In this document: positions 34,725 through 42,952 of the stretch, piece by piece
Numbering within the stretch: position 1 is the first letter of the stretch
Layout of the letters: each line of letters opens with the position of its first letter
NCBI RefSeq assembly: GCF_900117415.1
Contig: NZ_FPEI01000006.1
Coordinates: forward strand, 1,116,001 to 1,180,000
DNA from: Hyphomicrobium sp. CS1BSMeth3
GTDB taxonomy: Bacteria; Pseudomonadota; Alphaproteobacteria; Rhizobiales; Hyphomicrobiaceae
DNA length: 64,000 nucleotides
Direction: 5' to 3'
Notes under the pieces: model-generated
What the model was told of the DNA's origin: nothing
Databases searched by the model: none
What the model saw: the letters and a program-made list of their open reading frames with translations, nothing else
Translations under genes and position numbers: made by a program

Positions 34725-35573
34725 ATGAGAACCAATCGCACTGCCGCCGCACTCGCCGAAGCCCTCGCAGGTCCCGGTGCCCTGGTCCTCCCCGGCGCCT
34801 ATGATCCCTTGAGCGCCAAGCTCGTCGAGGAAGCCGGGTTCGGCGCCGTCTATGTCGGCAGCTACGCGGCCGCTGCGGCGGGCTATGGCCTTCCCGATGT
34901 CGGCGCCCTCACGCTCGATGAGATCGTTCGCCATACTAAGGCGGTCGTCGATGCCGTCCGCGTCCCGGTTGTCGCGGATGCCGAGGACGGCTTCTTCGAG
35001 CCCGGCAATATCTGGCGCACGGTCGATGCCTTCGAGCGCGCCGGCGTGGCTGCCATCCACATCGAGGATCATGCGGGCGGAAAGCACACGACACTGCCGC
35101 AGAAGCTCATCCCGCTCGACGCGATGAAGCACAAGCTGCGCGCGGCACTCGATGCGCGACGCTCGAAGGAGCTGGCCATCGTCGCACGCACGGATGCCAT
35201 CTGGGCCACCAGGAACCTCGATGAGGCGATCGTGCGTCTCAAGGCATTCGAAGATGTCGGCGTCGACTATCTCTTTCCGACCGGCGCCACGCCCGAGATG
35301 CTCCGCCACATCCGCACGCACGTGCGCACGAAGATCATTACGATCAATCTAGCGAGCGTTCCTGATCCATCAGACTGGGATGGCGCTGCCGATCTCGTCA
35401 TCGATTATGGCTTCTGTCTGAGGGCAGCGACGAAGGCTCTCAAGGACAGTTTGAAGCTCGCCAAACAGCGCAAGCCCGAGGCATTCGGACCAGCCCACCT
35501 CGAAAGCGAACCCGATTTCGAGGCGCGGCTCGGTTATGCCGATTTCACCCGCCGCGCGGAGAAGTATCAGTAG
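34725..35573 (+). CDS. Isocitrate lyase/PEP mutase superfamily enzyme
   Basis: A 282-residue TIM-barrel protein of the PEP mutase/isocitrate lyase superfamily. LPGAYDPLSAKLVEEAGFGAVYVGSYAAAA is the usual opening. VVADAEDGF supplies Mg-binding acids and AIHIEDHAGGKHT the following glutamate. The lyase loop KRCGH/KKCGH with the catalytic cysteine of true isocitrate and methylisocitrate lyases is missing (GGKHT stands there), so it is more likely a C-C or C-P bond enzyme of another type, such as an oxaloacetate decarboxylase/hydrolase relative. ATG 34725 is favoured over an upstream GTG. It is five bases from the next gene. Confidence 0.84.
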   Translation: MRTNRTAAALAEALAGPGALVLPGAYDPLSAKLVEEAGFGAVYVGSYAAAAAGYGLPDVGALTLDEIVRHTKAVVDAVRVPVVADAEDGFFEPGNIWRTVDAFERAGVAAIHIEDHAGGKHTTLPQKLIPLDAMKHKLRAALDARRSKELAIVARTDAIWATRNLDEAIVRLKAFEDVGVDYLFPTGATPEMLRHIRTHVRTKIITINLASVPDPSDWDGAADLVIDYGFCLRAATKALKDSLKLAKQRKPEAFGPAHLESEPDFEARLGYADFTRRAEKYQ

Positions 35574-35578
35574 CCGTC

Positions 35579-36376
35579 ATGCCATTTCCACCCGAGCGCA
35601 TCGTCTGTCTGACAGAGGAGACCGTCGAGACCCTCTATCTCATCGGCGAGGAGGCGCGCATCGTCGGCGTCTCGGGCTATGCCGTACGGCCGGCACGCGT
35701 GCGTCGGGAAAAGCCGCGCGTGTCCGCCTTCATCAGCGCGGACATCCCCAAGATCCTCGCCCTCAAGCCTGATCTGGTCCTGACCTTCTCCGACCTCCAG
35801 GCGGACATCGTCGCGAGCCTGATCCGTGAAGGTATCGCCGTCCACGCCTTCAACCAGCGCACAGTGGCTGGCATCCTCGACATGATCCGCCTCCTCGCAG
35901 CCATGGTCGGTGCTGCGGACAAGGGCGAGGATCTTGCAGCAGGGCTCGAAGCCCGCCTCGACACGATCGCGCGCGAAGCCGCCCGGCTGCCACGCCGCCC
36001 GCGGGTCTACTTCGAGGAATGGAACGAGCCGATGATCAGCGGCATCGGCTGGGTCTCCGAGTTGATCGGTATTGCCGGCGGCATCGACATCTTCGGCGAC
36101 CTCTCGAAGCGCAAATCCGCCAATGACCGTATCGTCACGCCGGACGCTGTGATCGCCGCCGCCCCCGACATCATCCTCGGCTCTTGGTGCGGCAAGAAAT
36201 TCCGCCCCGAGCAGGTCTGTGTGCGGCCGGGCTTCGACACCATTCCAGCCGTGCGCAGCAACGCACTGCACGAAATCAAGTCGCCCATCATCCTTCAACC
36301 GGGTCCCGCAGCCTTGACCGACGGCCTCGACGCCATCGTCAACCATGTCCATGCATGGGCGCTCGAGCCCCGCTAG
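35579..36376 (+). CDS. Cobalamin/siderophore-type substrate-binding domain protein without signal peptide
   Basis: A 265-residue protein with the periplasmic-binding fold of BtuF/FhuD-type proteins (PF01497): PERIVCLTEETVETLYLIGEEARIVGVSGYAV, ISADIPKILALKPDLVLTF, VHAFNQRTVAGILDMIRLLAAMVGA and a late IILQPGPAALTDGLD. BtuF relatives bind corrinoids for ABC import. Unlike them, this protein starts straight at the domain and has no signal peptide or lipobox, so it should be cytoplasmic unless exported otherwise. No permease or ATPase gene is adjacent. It is tightly coupled to the PEP-mutase-family gene (five-base gap). Confidence 0.8.
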   Translation: MPFPPERIVCLTEETVETLYLIGEEARIVGVSGYAVRPARVRREKPRVSAFISADIPKILALKPDLVLTFSDLQADIVASLIREGIAVHAFNQRTVAGILDMIRLLAAMVGAADKGEDLAAGLEARLDTIAREAARLPRRPRVYFEEWNEPMISGIGWVSELIGIAGGIDIFGDLSKRKSANDRIVTPDAVIAAAPDIILGSWCGKKFRPEQVCVRPGFDTIPAVRSNALHEIKSPIILQPGPAALTDGLDAIVNHVHAWALEPR

Positions 36377-36387
36377 ACCGGGCAATC

Positions 36388-36416
36388 TTGTCGAATGCGG
36401 GCTAAATATCTATTTT
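36388..36416 (+). promoter_or_regulatory. Candidate promoter for the methyltransferase gene
   Basis: TTGTCG (36388-36393), 17 bases, TATTTT (36411-36416), in a locally AT-rich stretch unlike the surrounding DNA. It would give a leader of about 55 bases to the ATG at 36478. Assigned by eye only. Confidence 0.35.
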
Positions 36417-36477
36417 GGGCAATCATACCTCTTCATTGTTTCCACATTTCGGATGGTGGCGGCGTCAGGAGTTTCCT

Positions 36478-37293
36478 ATGCCAGAGCCAGACCTTTATCT
36501 TCTTGGGCGCAGCACGGCCGAAGAAACCCGTCTTCAACGACAAATTGCCGACCTCGCGCCAGCCTCGGACGCTCAGTTCGACCGGATCGGCATCAAACCG
36601 GGCGAGCGCATCGTCGACATCGGATGTGGACCAGGGGGTGCCCTGCATTTGCTCGGCAAGCGCGTCGGGCCGTCAGGCTCGGTGCTGGGCATCGAGCGAA
36701 GCCCGCACTTCGTCGAGCTTGCCCGCACATTCGTCGCAAGCCACGCCCTGAACCACGTCGAGGTGCGGGAGGGCGACGCCTATTCGACCGGGCTGCCGCG
36801 CGCCTCCTTTGACGGCGCGCATATGCGCCTCGTGCTGGTCAATGTCCCGAGCCCGGACCGCATCATGCACGAGATGGTCTCACTCGTACGGCCCGGCGGA
36901 TGGATTGCCTGCTTCGAAGCGGACTACGTCGCTCATCTTTGCGACCCGCCTATCGCGGCATGGTCGCGCCTGCTCGACGCCTATACGACCTATTCGGCGG
37001 CGCGCGGCATCGACTTGTTCATTGGCCGGCGTCTGCATCGTCTTCTGCGCACGGCCGGCGTCGAGGATATTCGGACCGATGCGGTGATCCACGTCTATCC
37101 GCCGGGGCACGATCGTCGGCCCATCCTCTACGACTTCATCAGTAACGTCGCCGATCAGCTCATCGACGGTGAGTATATCGAGCGGACTGTTCTCGAGAAT
37201 GACATGTCGGAATTGGCCACGCACCTCGCCAATCCAGGCGTGCTGGTGACATCGCACGTGTACTATCGGGCAATCGGGCGCGTGCCCCACTGA
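36478..37293 (+). CDS. Class I SAM-dependent methyltransferase
   Basis: A 271-residue methyltransferase. ERIVDIGCGPGGALHLLGKRV is motif I that binds S-adenosylmethionine, GSVLGIERSPHFVELA gives the acidic ribose contact, EGDAYSTGLPRASFDGAHMRLVLVNVPSP are motifs II-III, and VRPGGWIACFEAD follows. This UbiE/Cyp-type fold acts on small molecules; the acceptor is not evident. AGGAG is seven bases before ATG 36478. It is preceded by an AT-rich promoter-like stretch and is convergent with the next gene, so it is probably a single-gene transcript. Confidence 0.86.
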   Translation: MPEPDLYLLGRSTAEETRLQRQIADLAPASDAQFDRIGIKPGERIVDIGCGPGGALHLLGKRVGPSGSVLGIERSPHFVELARTFVASHALNHVEVREGDAYSTGLPRASFDGAHMRLVLVNVPSPDRIMHEMVSLVRPGGWIACFEADYVAHLCDPPIAAWSRLLDAYTTYSAARGIDLFIGRRLHRLLRTAGVEDIRTDAVIHVYPPGHDRRPILYDFISNVADQLIDGEYIERTVLENDMSELATHLANPGVLVTSHVYYRAIGRVPH

Positions 37294-37310
37294 TCGCGGC
37301 ATACGTGCCC

Positions 37311-37336
37311 GGCGGCGAATGCTCTCATCCGCCGCC
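37311..37336. terminator. Hairpin between convergent genes
   Basis: GGCGGCG (37311-37317) pairs with CGCCGCC (37330-37336) across a 12-base loop, lying between the stop codons of the methyltransferase and the small protein gene. There is no U-run, so it is a weak terminator candidate for either direction. Confidence 0.35.
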
Positions 37337-37347
37337 AGGTTCACTTG

Positions 37348-37668
37348 CTAAGCAGCAGCTCGCACGGGAGCTTTGCGGCGCGCCTGCTCGGCAATGCTCC
37401 CTGCCCGCTCGGCTTCCTCGATCTCGGCTTCGGCAATGGCCTTAGCCAGGGCAGCGTGAAGCGCCTTGGCTGCATCGAGCGTCAACTCGACGGCCGCGCG
37501 CGCACCCGGCGGCAGCTCCGTATTGATGAAGTCGAGCGTTATGACGTCTCCCGCCAGCGCGTGGCGCGCATGATCGTAGGCGACGACCGAGTGCGTCACC
37601 TCGAACCATTCGCCATCGGCTTTCGCCATGCCCTCTGCGGGCGCGATTTCGACGATCGATGTGCACAT
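37348..37668 (-). CDS. Small conserved protein (DUF6295-like), function unknown
   Basis: A 106-residue soluble protein opening MCTSIVEIAPAEGMAKADGE, then WFEVTHSVVAYDHARHALAGDVITLDFINTELPPGARAAVEL. The small beta-rich module with WF..T, YDH and LDFIN resembles the group called DUF6295, although I cannot confirm this. An alanine-rich helix (about 65-106) closes it. It lies five bases downstream of the dienelactone hydrolase gene, reading the same way, so the two form a likely operon. A helper or unrelated passenger role for the hydrolase cannot be distinguished. Confidence 0.62.
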   Translation of the reverse strand: MCTSIVEIAPAEGMAKADGEWFEVTHSVVAYDHARHALAGDVITLDFINTELPPGARAAVELTLDAAKALHAALAKAIAEAEIEEAERAGSIAEQARRKAPVRAAA

Positions 37669-37673
37669 GATGC

Positions 37674-38420
37674 CTACCTCGCGAGATGCTTGCCGAAGAA
37701 CGCGAAGACCTTCTTCCAGCCGTCGAGCGCCTGATCCACGCGATAGAGCGGCCGGTGATAATAGAAGATGCCGTGGCCGGCGCCGTCATAGCGGTGGAAC
37801 TCGTAGTCCTTGCCGTGCTTCTTGAGCTCGGCCTCGTGCTGGTCCACCTGCTCGGGGCTCGGCGCGCGATCCTCGTTGCCGAAGATGCCGAGCAGCGGGC
37901 AGGAAAGATCCTTGGTGAGGTCGATCGGCGCAACCGGCGTCTTGTCGTTGAGATCCTCCTTGGGCATGACCACGCGCCCGCCCCAGAGATCGACGCAGGC
38001 ATCCACATCCTTCTTCTGGCACGCGTAGAGGAAGGCGTGCCGTCCGCCCGAGCAGGAGCCGAAGACACCGACCTTGCCATTGTGGCCCGGCTGCGCCCGC
38101 ATCCATTTCACAGCGGCCTCGGTGTCGCCCACGACCTGCGCGTCCGGCACGCCGCCCTCAGCGCGCACTTTCGCTGCGACATCGTCCGGGTCGCCCTGGC
38201 CATTGCGCTCGTAGAGGTTCGCGCAGATGGCGAGATAGCCGTAGTGCGCGAACTTGCGCGTCATCTCGATGTAGAGCTCGCTCCATCCCGGAAGATGATG
38301 CACGAGCACGACGCCGGGAAACGGCCCCGGTCCCGATGGGCGCGCTGTGTAGGCCGAGATCTCGTCGCCTTTGTCGCCCTTGAGCTTGATGAGCTCCACG
38401 GTCATGCCGCGGTATGGCAT
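37674..38420 (-). CDS. Dienelactone hydrolase family protein
   Basis: A 248-residue alpha/beta hydrolase. VVLVHHLPGWSELYIEMTRKFAHYGYLAI is the typical DLH opening, and VGVFGSCSGGRHAFLYACQ has cysteine as nucleophile in the GXCXGG elbow. GIFGNEDRAPSPEQV supplies the aspartate and YDGAGHGIFYYHR the histidine. Family members hydrolyse dienelactone in chloro-aromatic breakdown, but many act on other lactones or esters. AAGGAGG seven bases before ATG 38420 fixes the start; a longer frame upstream is dismissed. No other aromatic-degradation genes adjoin it. Confidence 0.88.
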   Translation of the reverse strand: MPYRGMTVELIKLKGDKGDEISAYTARPSGPGPFPGVVLVHHLPGWSELYIEMTRKFAHYGYLAICANLYERNGQGDPDDVAAKVRAEGGVPDAQVVGDTEAAVKWMRAQPGHNGKVGVFGSCSGGRHAFLYACQKKDVDACVDLWGGRVVMPKEDLNDKTPVAPIDLTKDLSCPLLGIFGNEDRAPSPEQVDQHEAELKKHGKDYEFHRYDGAGHGIFYYHRPLYRVDQALDGWKKVFAFFGKHLAR

Positions 38421-38505
38421 TCGGCTTCCTCCTTGCTTTGGCTCTCCCGCCTGATGGCTCGGGCGGATGTTAGTTTGCCGAGTGCAAGGACGCCAGCCCA
38501 CCCAC

Positions 38506-39942
38506 CTAGTGCGCGACTGCGCTGACGGTCTCACCGACCTCGGGCATATATCCACGCGCCGTGAGCAGGTGGAAGCGCGTCACGAGCAGGACGGCATAAA
38601 CGATGATGCCCGCTGTCAGCCCGATCCACACGCCGATCGCGCCAAGTCCCATCTGGAAGCCGAGCCACCAGCAGCCCGTGAATCCGATCACCCAGAAGCT
38701 AAGCGTCGCAAAGAGGAGCGGCACGCGCGTGTCGTTGAGGCCCCGCAATGCGCCTGCCGCTACCGTCTGCAGGCCATCGGTAATGAAGAAGAACATGCCG
38801 ACCAGCAGCAGCGTCGCCGTCAACTCGAAAGTGGCCGCGGTCTCCGGCGTTTGCGCGCCGAGAAAGAGGACCGGCAGCACATCGCGCGCCAGCGCCACAA
38901 GGCTCGTCATGATCGCCATGAAAGCCGCGCCCAGCGCCAGCGCCGCAAATCCTGCCCGCCGCGAGGCTGCCGCGTCTCGCCGGCCAACGGCATGGCCGAC
39001 GCGGACCGTCGCGGCAATGGAAATGCCGAACGGCACCATGAACAGCACGGCGGCGATCTGCAGGGCGATCTGATGCGCAGCGAGCGCCGTCGTGCTGATC
39101 GTCCCCATGAGCAGCGCTGCCGCCGCGAACACGCCGAACTCGAGGAGATAAGCCCCCGAGATGGGCAGACCGACAACGAGCAGCTTGCGGAAGAGCGGAC
39201 CGTCGAAACGCCAGAAGCGCCCGAGAACGTGATACTTCCTGAAAGGCCGCTGCGTCACGCAGACGACCAGCGCGACCACGCACATGGCGATGTTGACGAA
39301 TGTCGTCGCGATGCCGGCGCCGAGCAGGTCCAGGCGCGGCAATCCGAACTCACCGTAGATGAGCGCCCACGCGAGGACGAAGTTCGCAGGGATGGCGACA
39401 AGCGTGATCCAGAGCGCGGGCTCGGGCCGGTTCACTGCCCCCATGAAACCGCGAATGGCCATGAAGATCCATGCGGGGATGAGACACCAGCCGAGGCCCA
39501 GGAGGTAGCGGCCCGCGAGCGCGGCACTCTCCGGCGTCTGGCCGAGAGCCTGCAGGATCTCCACGCCCCAGAATTGGAGCGCCGTGAGCGGCACGCCGGC
39601 GAGCACCGACGCCCACATGCCGACACGCAGCGCGCGCCGGACGCCTCTGGGATCACGCGCACCAAAAGCTTGCGCGGCGAGCGGCGCCACCGCGGCGACC
39701 AACCCCATGCCGAGCGTGAATGCCGCAAAGAGGACCGTGTGCGCGAGCGCCGCTGCTGCGACGACGTTCGCACCGAGCCGACCGAGCAGCATGAGATCGG
39801 TCGTCATCATGGCGATCTGGCCGAGCTGCGTCAGCGCAATAGGCGTCGCGAGCCGGACCGTATCGGTCAGCTCAGTGCGCCAAAGACTGATGCCGGGCGT
39901 GGGGGACGCGCCCGCCGGATACGTTCGATCATGTGAGGACAT
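38506..39942 (-). CDS. MATE-family multidrug efflux transporter (NorM-like)
   Basis: A 478-residue membrane protein with about twelve helices in two halves. Helix one region RLATPIALTQLGQIAMMTTDLMLLGRLG, then GLVAAVAPLAAQAFGARD and the second-half counterpart MVPFGISIAATVRVGHAVGRRD are the two repeats of the MATE signature. It should export cationic drugs or metabolites using a Na+ or H+ gradient. The gene ends 85 bases before the dienelactone hydrolase start. No regulator gene adjoins it. Confidence 0.9.
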   Translation of the reverse strand: MSSHDRTYPAGASPTPGISLWRTELTDTVRLATPIALTQLGQIAMMTTDLMLLGRLGANVVAAAALAHTVLFAAFTLGMGLVAAVAPLAAQAFGARDPRGVRRALRVGMWASVLAGVPLTALQFWGVEILQALGQTPESAALAGRYLLGLGWCLIPAWIFMAIRGFMGAVNRPEPALWITLVAIPANFVLAWALIYGEFGLPRLDLLGAGIATTFVNIAMCVVALVVCVTQRPFRKYHVLGRFWRFDGPLFRKLLVVGLPISGAYLLEFGVFAAAALLMGTISTTALAAHQIALQIAAVLFMVPFGISIAATVRVGHAVGRRDAAASRRAGFAALALGAAFMAIMTSLVALARDVLPVLFLGAQTPETAATFELTATLLLVGMFFFITDGLQTVAAGALRGLNDTRVPLLFATLSFWVIGFTGCWWLGFQMGLGAIGVWIGLTAGIIVYAVLLVTRFHLLTARGYMPEVGETVSAVAH

Positions 39943-40117
39943 GGCGCCTTTTTAGGCAGCTTCGCCGGGATTGGAAGTGCGAAGTGGCCAGATCGCGAAA
40001 GCGTGAGCGCGACGTTGCGGTAAAAGCTCAGTCGTCATCCCACGCGCGGCGCTTGCGCACGGTCGGGATCGTTGGAAGATTGTGCACCCAACCGAGATGA
40101 TTGGAGAGCGCGGAAAA

Positions 40118-40660
40118 ATGACCGACATCAGACGTATCATCACGCTGCGGGACGTCATCCTGAGCGAGATGGGCCGCCCACTGGCGAACCCCATCACCCG
40201 GGCCATTGGCTTGGCGGTCATTACAAATCCGTTCGCGGGCAAATTCTCGGAAGACCTCAGCGCTCTCTTCCCCGTTGGGCGCGCCATCGGCGAAAGGCTC
40301 TCCGGCGATCTGCGCGCCCTGCTCGGCGGTCCGGCCGTCGCTTACGGCAAGGCCGCGCTCGTCGGCATCAACGGAGAGAAGGAGCATGGTGGGGCGTGCA
40401 TTCATCCCATGCTCGGACGTCCCATGCGCGAGGCAATAGGCGGAGGGAAGGCGGTCATCCCGTCGAATGTCAAAGTGGCCGCTGTCGGAGCGAGCCTCGA
40501 CGTCCCCATCGGACACAAGGACGATGTCTGGTCATTCGATCATTTCGACACGGTGACCGTATCCGTCGACGACGCGCCGCGTGCCGACGAGATCGTCATT
40601 GCGCTGGTCTTCGCCGATGGCGGCCGGCCACTGCCCCGATGCGGCAAAGGTCCTGTCTGA
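40118..40660 (+). CDS. DUF1185 (amino-acid synthesis family) protein
   Basis: A 180-residue soluble protein of the family labelled AA_synth/DUF1185: VILSEMGRPLANPITRAIGLAVITNPFAGKFSEDLSALF, GPAVAYGKAALVGINGEKEHGGACIHPMLGRPMREAIGGGKAVIPS and VPIGHKDDVWSFDHFDTVTVSVDDAPRADEIVIALVFADGGRPLPR are its conserved blocks. Biochemical activity is not known to me despite the name. GGAGAG lies nine bases before ATG 40118; the upstream ATG at 40082 has none. It converges on the MmgE/PrpD gene with 15 bases between stops. Confidence 0.82.
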   Translation: MTDIRRIITLRDVILSEMGRPLANPITRAIGLAVITNPFAGKFSEDLSALFPVGRAIGERLSGDLRALLGGPAVAYGKAALVGINGEKEHGGACIHPMLGRPMREAIGGGKAVIPSNVKVAAVGASLDVPIGHKDDVWSFDHFDTVTVSVDDAPRADEIVIALVFADGGRPLPRCGKGPV

Positions 40661-40675
40661 GCCATCACCTGACCA

Positions 40676-42091
40676 TTAGCTATCGTCGTGCGTGCGCACG
40701 CGGCGGCTGACGATCTCGCACAGCTCGCGCACGTGATCTGCCGTCTCGAGTGCCTCCACCAGCGCGACAAGACGATCGCGATCCTGATCGCTCAGCAGGC
40801 CGTGCACGTTGCCTGAGAATTTCCGTCGGACCTCCTCCTGCCCGACATCGCTGTCGGCACTACCGCGGCGGTAAAGGATCTCGTGCTCGAACGTGCGCCC
40901 GTCCGTCGTCGTCACTTTCATGCGGCAGGCATGGCGGAAGCGATGTCCCATGGCCTCGAGTTCCGCGTCCTCGCGAATGGTGATCCGCGGGATGAAGGCG
41001 AGTAGCGCGGGATCCTGCATACGCTGCGCCGTGTAGTCCGCAACAGTCACATCGCCGCCGGTCGCCATGGCGGCGAGACCATAGAACATGTTCATCTGTG
41101 CGGCCGTGACGCCGGCATCGCGATAGGTCCAGGCCGTGTGCACGAACGTCATGTGCCCGCAGCCGACATCGACCGCGCGAATGTCGCTCGCGATCAGCTT
41201 GTGTGTCGTCATGATGTGGCGCAGGGCATCGAGGGACGTATGGATGCTCGTCACGTTGGGATAAAGCTTGAAGCCGACGCGCTGCGTCTCCCACACGCTC
41301 CCGAGGCCCTCGGTGAGCCGCTTCACGTTCGGCTCGCGCGAGTACGAGCTGAGAAATCCGCCGTAGCCCGCTTCGACCACGTCCGAGATCCCCGTGAAGC
41401 CGCGCTTCGCGAGCTCCGCAGCATAAACGCCGCCCTCGGCCGCGCGCCCGGCGTGCAGGCGCTTGACCATGGCCCCCTCTTGGGCCGCCATGAGCCCCGC
41501 CGCCATCGAACCGCCAATGCCGAGCGCATTCTGCATCGCACGAGCATCGAGCCCAAGCAGCCGTCCCGCAGTGGCAGCCGCGACGAATGCCCCGCTCGTC
41601 CCTTGTGGGTGAAAGCCGTTGAGAAAGAGCTTCGTCGTCGCTGCATTGCCGATACGTGTCCCGACTTCGCAGCCCGCCACGATTGCCGTCAGCAGATCCC
41701 GCCCGCTGACCTCCGGGTGTCCCTCCGCGTAGCCGATCACGATCGGCGTCGTCAGCGAGTTCGGATGGACGACGGACTCCGTGTGGATGTCGTCCATCTC
41801 GAAAGCGTGCCCGGCCGTGGCATTGGCGAGTGCCGCCTGCGACCACGAGGTCTTGTGGCGCGTGGCGAACAGCGATGCTACCGGCTTCGCTTCTTGCGTG
41901 CGCACCAGATCCTGCACGTGCCGCGTCCATGGCAGCGTTGCGCCATAAAGGCAGACGCCGATGCCATCGAGCAGGCTCAGCCTCACGCGCGCGATGACCG
42001 CGGCAGGGATCTGCTCATAGGTCAGCCCGCTCGCAAAGGTTGCCAGGTCGGCCGTAGCGTTCTGCTGCAGCGGAGGTAGTGACGCGCTCAT
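40676..42091 (-). CDS. MmgE/PrpD family protein
   Basis: A 471-residue protein of the family that includes 2-methylcitrate dehydratase (PrpD), iminodisuccinate epimerase and cis-aconitate decarboxylase. LLDGIGVCLYGATLPWTRHV, ANATAGHAFEMDDIHTESVVHPNSLTTPIVIGYAEG, GFHPQGTSGAFVAAATAGRLLGLD and GFKLYPNVTSIHTSLDAL are the family landmarks. Reaction here is undetermined: there is no prpB/prpC beside it. It reads leftwards, 36 bases downstream of the haloacid dehalogenase gene, suggesting joint transcription. Confidence 0.87.
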   Translation of the reverse strand: MSASLPPLQQNATADLATFASGLTYEQIPAAVIARVRLSLLDGIGVCLYGATLPWTRHVQDLVRTQEAKPVASLFATRHKTSWSQAALANATAGHAFEMDDIHTESVVHPNSLTTPIVIGYAEGHPEVSGRDLLTAIVAGCEVGTRIGNAATTKLFLNGFHPQGTSGAFVAAATAGRLLGLDARAMQNALGIGGSMAAGLMAAQEGAMVKRLHAGRAAEGGVYAAELAKRGFTGISDVVEAGYGGFLSSYSREPNVKRLTEGLGSVWETQRVGFKLYPNVTSIHTSLDALRHIMTTHKLIASDIRAVDVGCGHMTFVHTAWTYRDAGVTAAQMNMFYGLAAMATGGDVTVADYTAQRMQDPALLAFIPRITIREDAELEAMGHRFRHACRMKVTTTDGRTFEHEILYRRGSADSDVGQEEVRRKFSGNVHGLLSDQDRDRLVALVEALETADHVRELCEIVSRRVRTHDDS

Positions 42092-42127
42092 GAGGGTTTC
42101 CTTGCCCGATTGCCGGCCTTCGCCCGC

Positions 42128-42781
42128 CTATGTCTCGACAAGTCCAAGGAGAGATTGAATGTCATTGAAGACATAGTCCGGCCGCGGGACAGAGTCGTCG
42201 AGCGGCACGCTACGGCGATTGATCCAGGCAATGGTCAATCCCTTAGGCTTGCCACCCACCAGGTCGGTGAACTGTGACTGACCCGAGTGCAGGATATCGC
42301 TCTTTGGAATGCCCGCGTTGTCGATAAGGTACTGAAAAAGAGTGCCGTCAGGCTTGTATCCCCCGGCCCGCTCGGCCGTACATACGAGATCGAACGATCG
42401 GCTGAGAGGCGTGAGCGCGAGAAGATCATCATCGATGTTCGATACGACGGCGAGCTTGTAACGGCCAGCAAGTCGCTCCAGCGTCGGCAGAACGTCATCA
42501 TACAGGAAGAAGCTGCTGAAGGCATCGAAGTAGTAGTCAATAAGGTTTGGATCTCCTCGAATGCCGTGTCTGGCGAATGCATCGGAGAGAGAGGTCCTGC
42601 AAATCTCCCGATAGGACCGATACGGCTCCCAATACTGCTCGATGTTCCGGTGTTCCCAGAACTCCCAGAATTCCTTGGTATCGACACCTCGCGCGCCCGT
42701 CGCGTCCAGAATTCTCTGGAAGGCGCCATAGGAGCTGTCGCGGACGCTGATAAGCGTCCCGAACACATCGAACGACATCAT
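42128..42781 (-). CDS. HAD hydrolase, haloacid dehalogenase type II-like
   Basis: About 217 residues. MMSFDVFGTLISVRDSSYGAF is motif I of type II haloacid dehalogenases (nucleophilic Asp), KLAVVSNIDDDLL is motif II, GYKPDGTLFQYLI has the lysine of motif III and the C-terminal PDYVFNDIQSLLGLV follows. Motif IV appears as SQFTDLVGGKPKGL. Activity could be 2-haloacid dehalogenation or phosphate removal. A start at 42820 adds 13 residues; neither has a good ribosome site. Base composition is visibly less GC-rich than both neighbours, consistent with recent acquisition. Confidence 0.78.
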   Translation of the reverse strand: MMSFDVFGTLISVRDSSYGAFQRILDATGARGVDTKEFWEFWEHRNIEQYWEPYRSYREICRTSLSDAFARHGIRGDPNLIDYYFDAFSSFFLYDDVLPTLERLAGRYKLAVVSNIDDDLLALTPLSRSFDLVCTAERAGGYKPDGTLFQYLIDNAGIPKSDILHSGQSQFTDLVGGKPKGLTIAWINRRSVPLDDSVPRPDYVFNDIQSLLGLVET

Positions 42782-42952
42782 CTTGGGGACGAGGCGCCCG
42801 TCTTCCCTCTTCCGAACCATGGGTGAAAACCGTATCGTTGGAGAGATGCAGCCAACTTCGACGCTCCGCAGTTGACTGCACCTCGGCAAGGGTTGCGACG
42901 ACTGTACAGCACCACCATTGATCCCAACGCCCATTCTTTGCGGGATTCATCC

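Noticed and set aside
38467-39936. A 489-codon plus-strand frame opposite the MATE gene
   Set aside because: Low-complexity Arg/Glu/Asp/His sequence with no family features; the opposite strand encodes a clear twelve-helix transporter.
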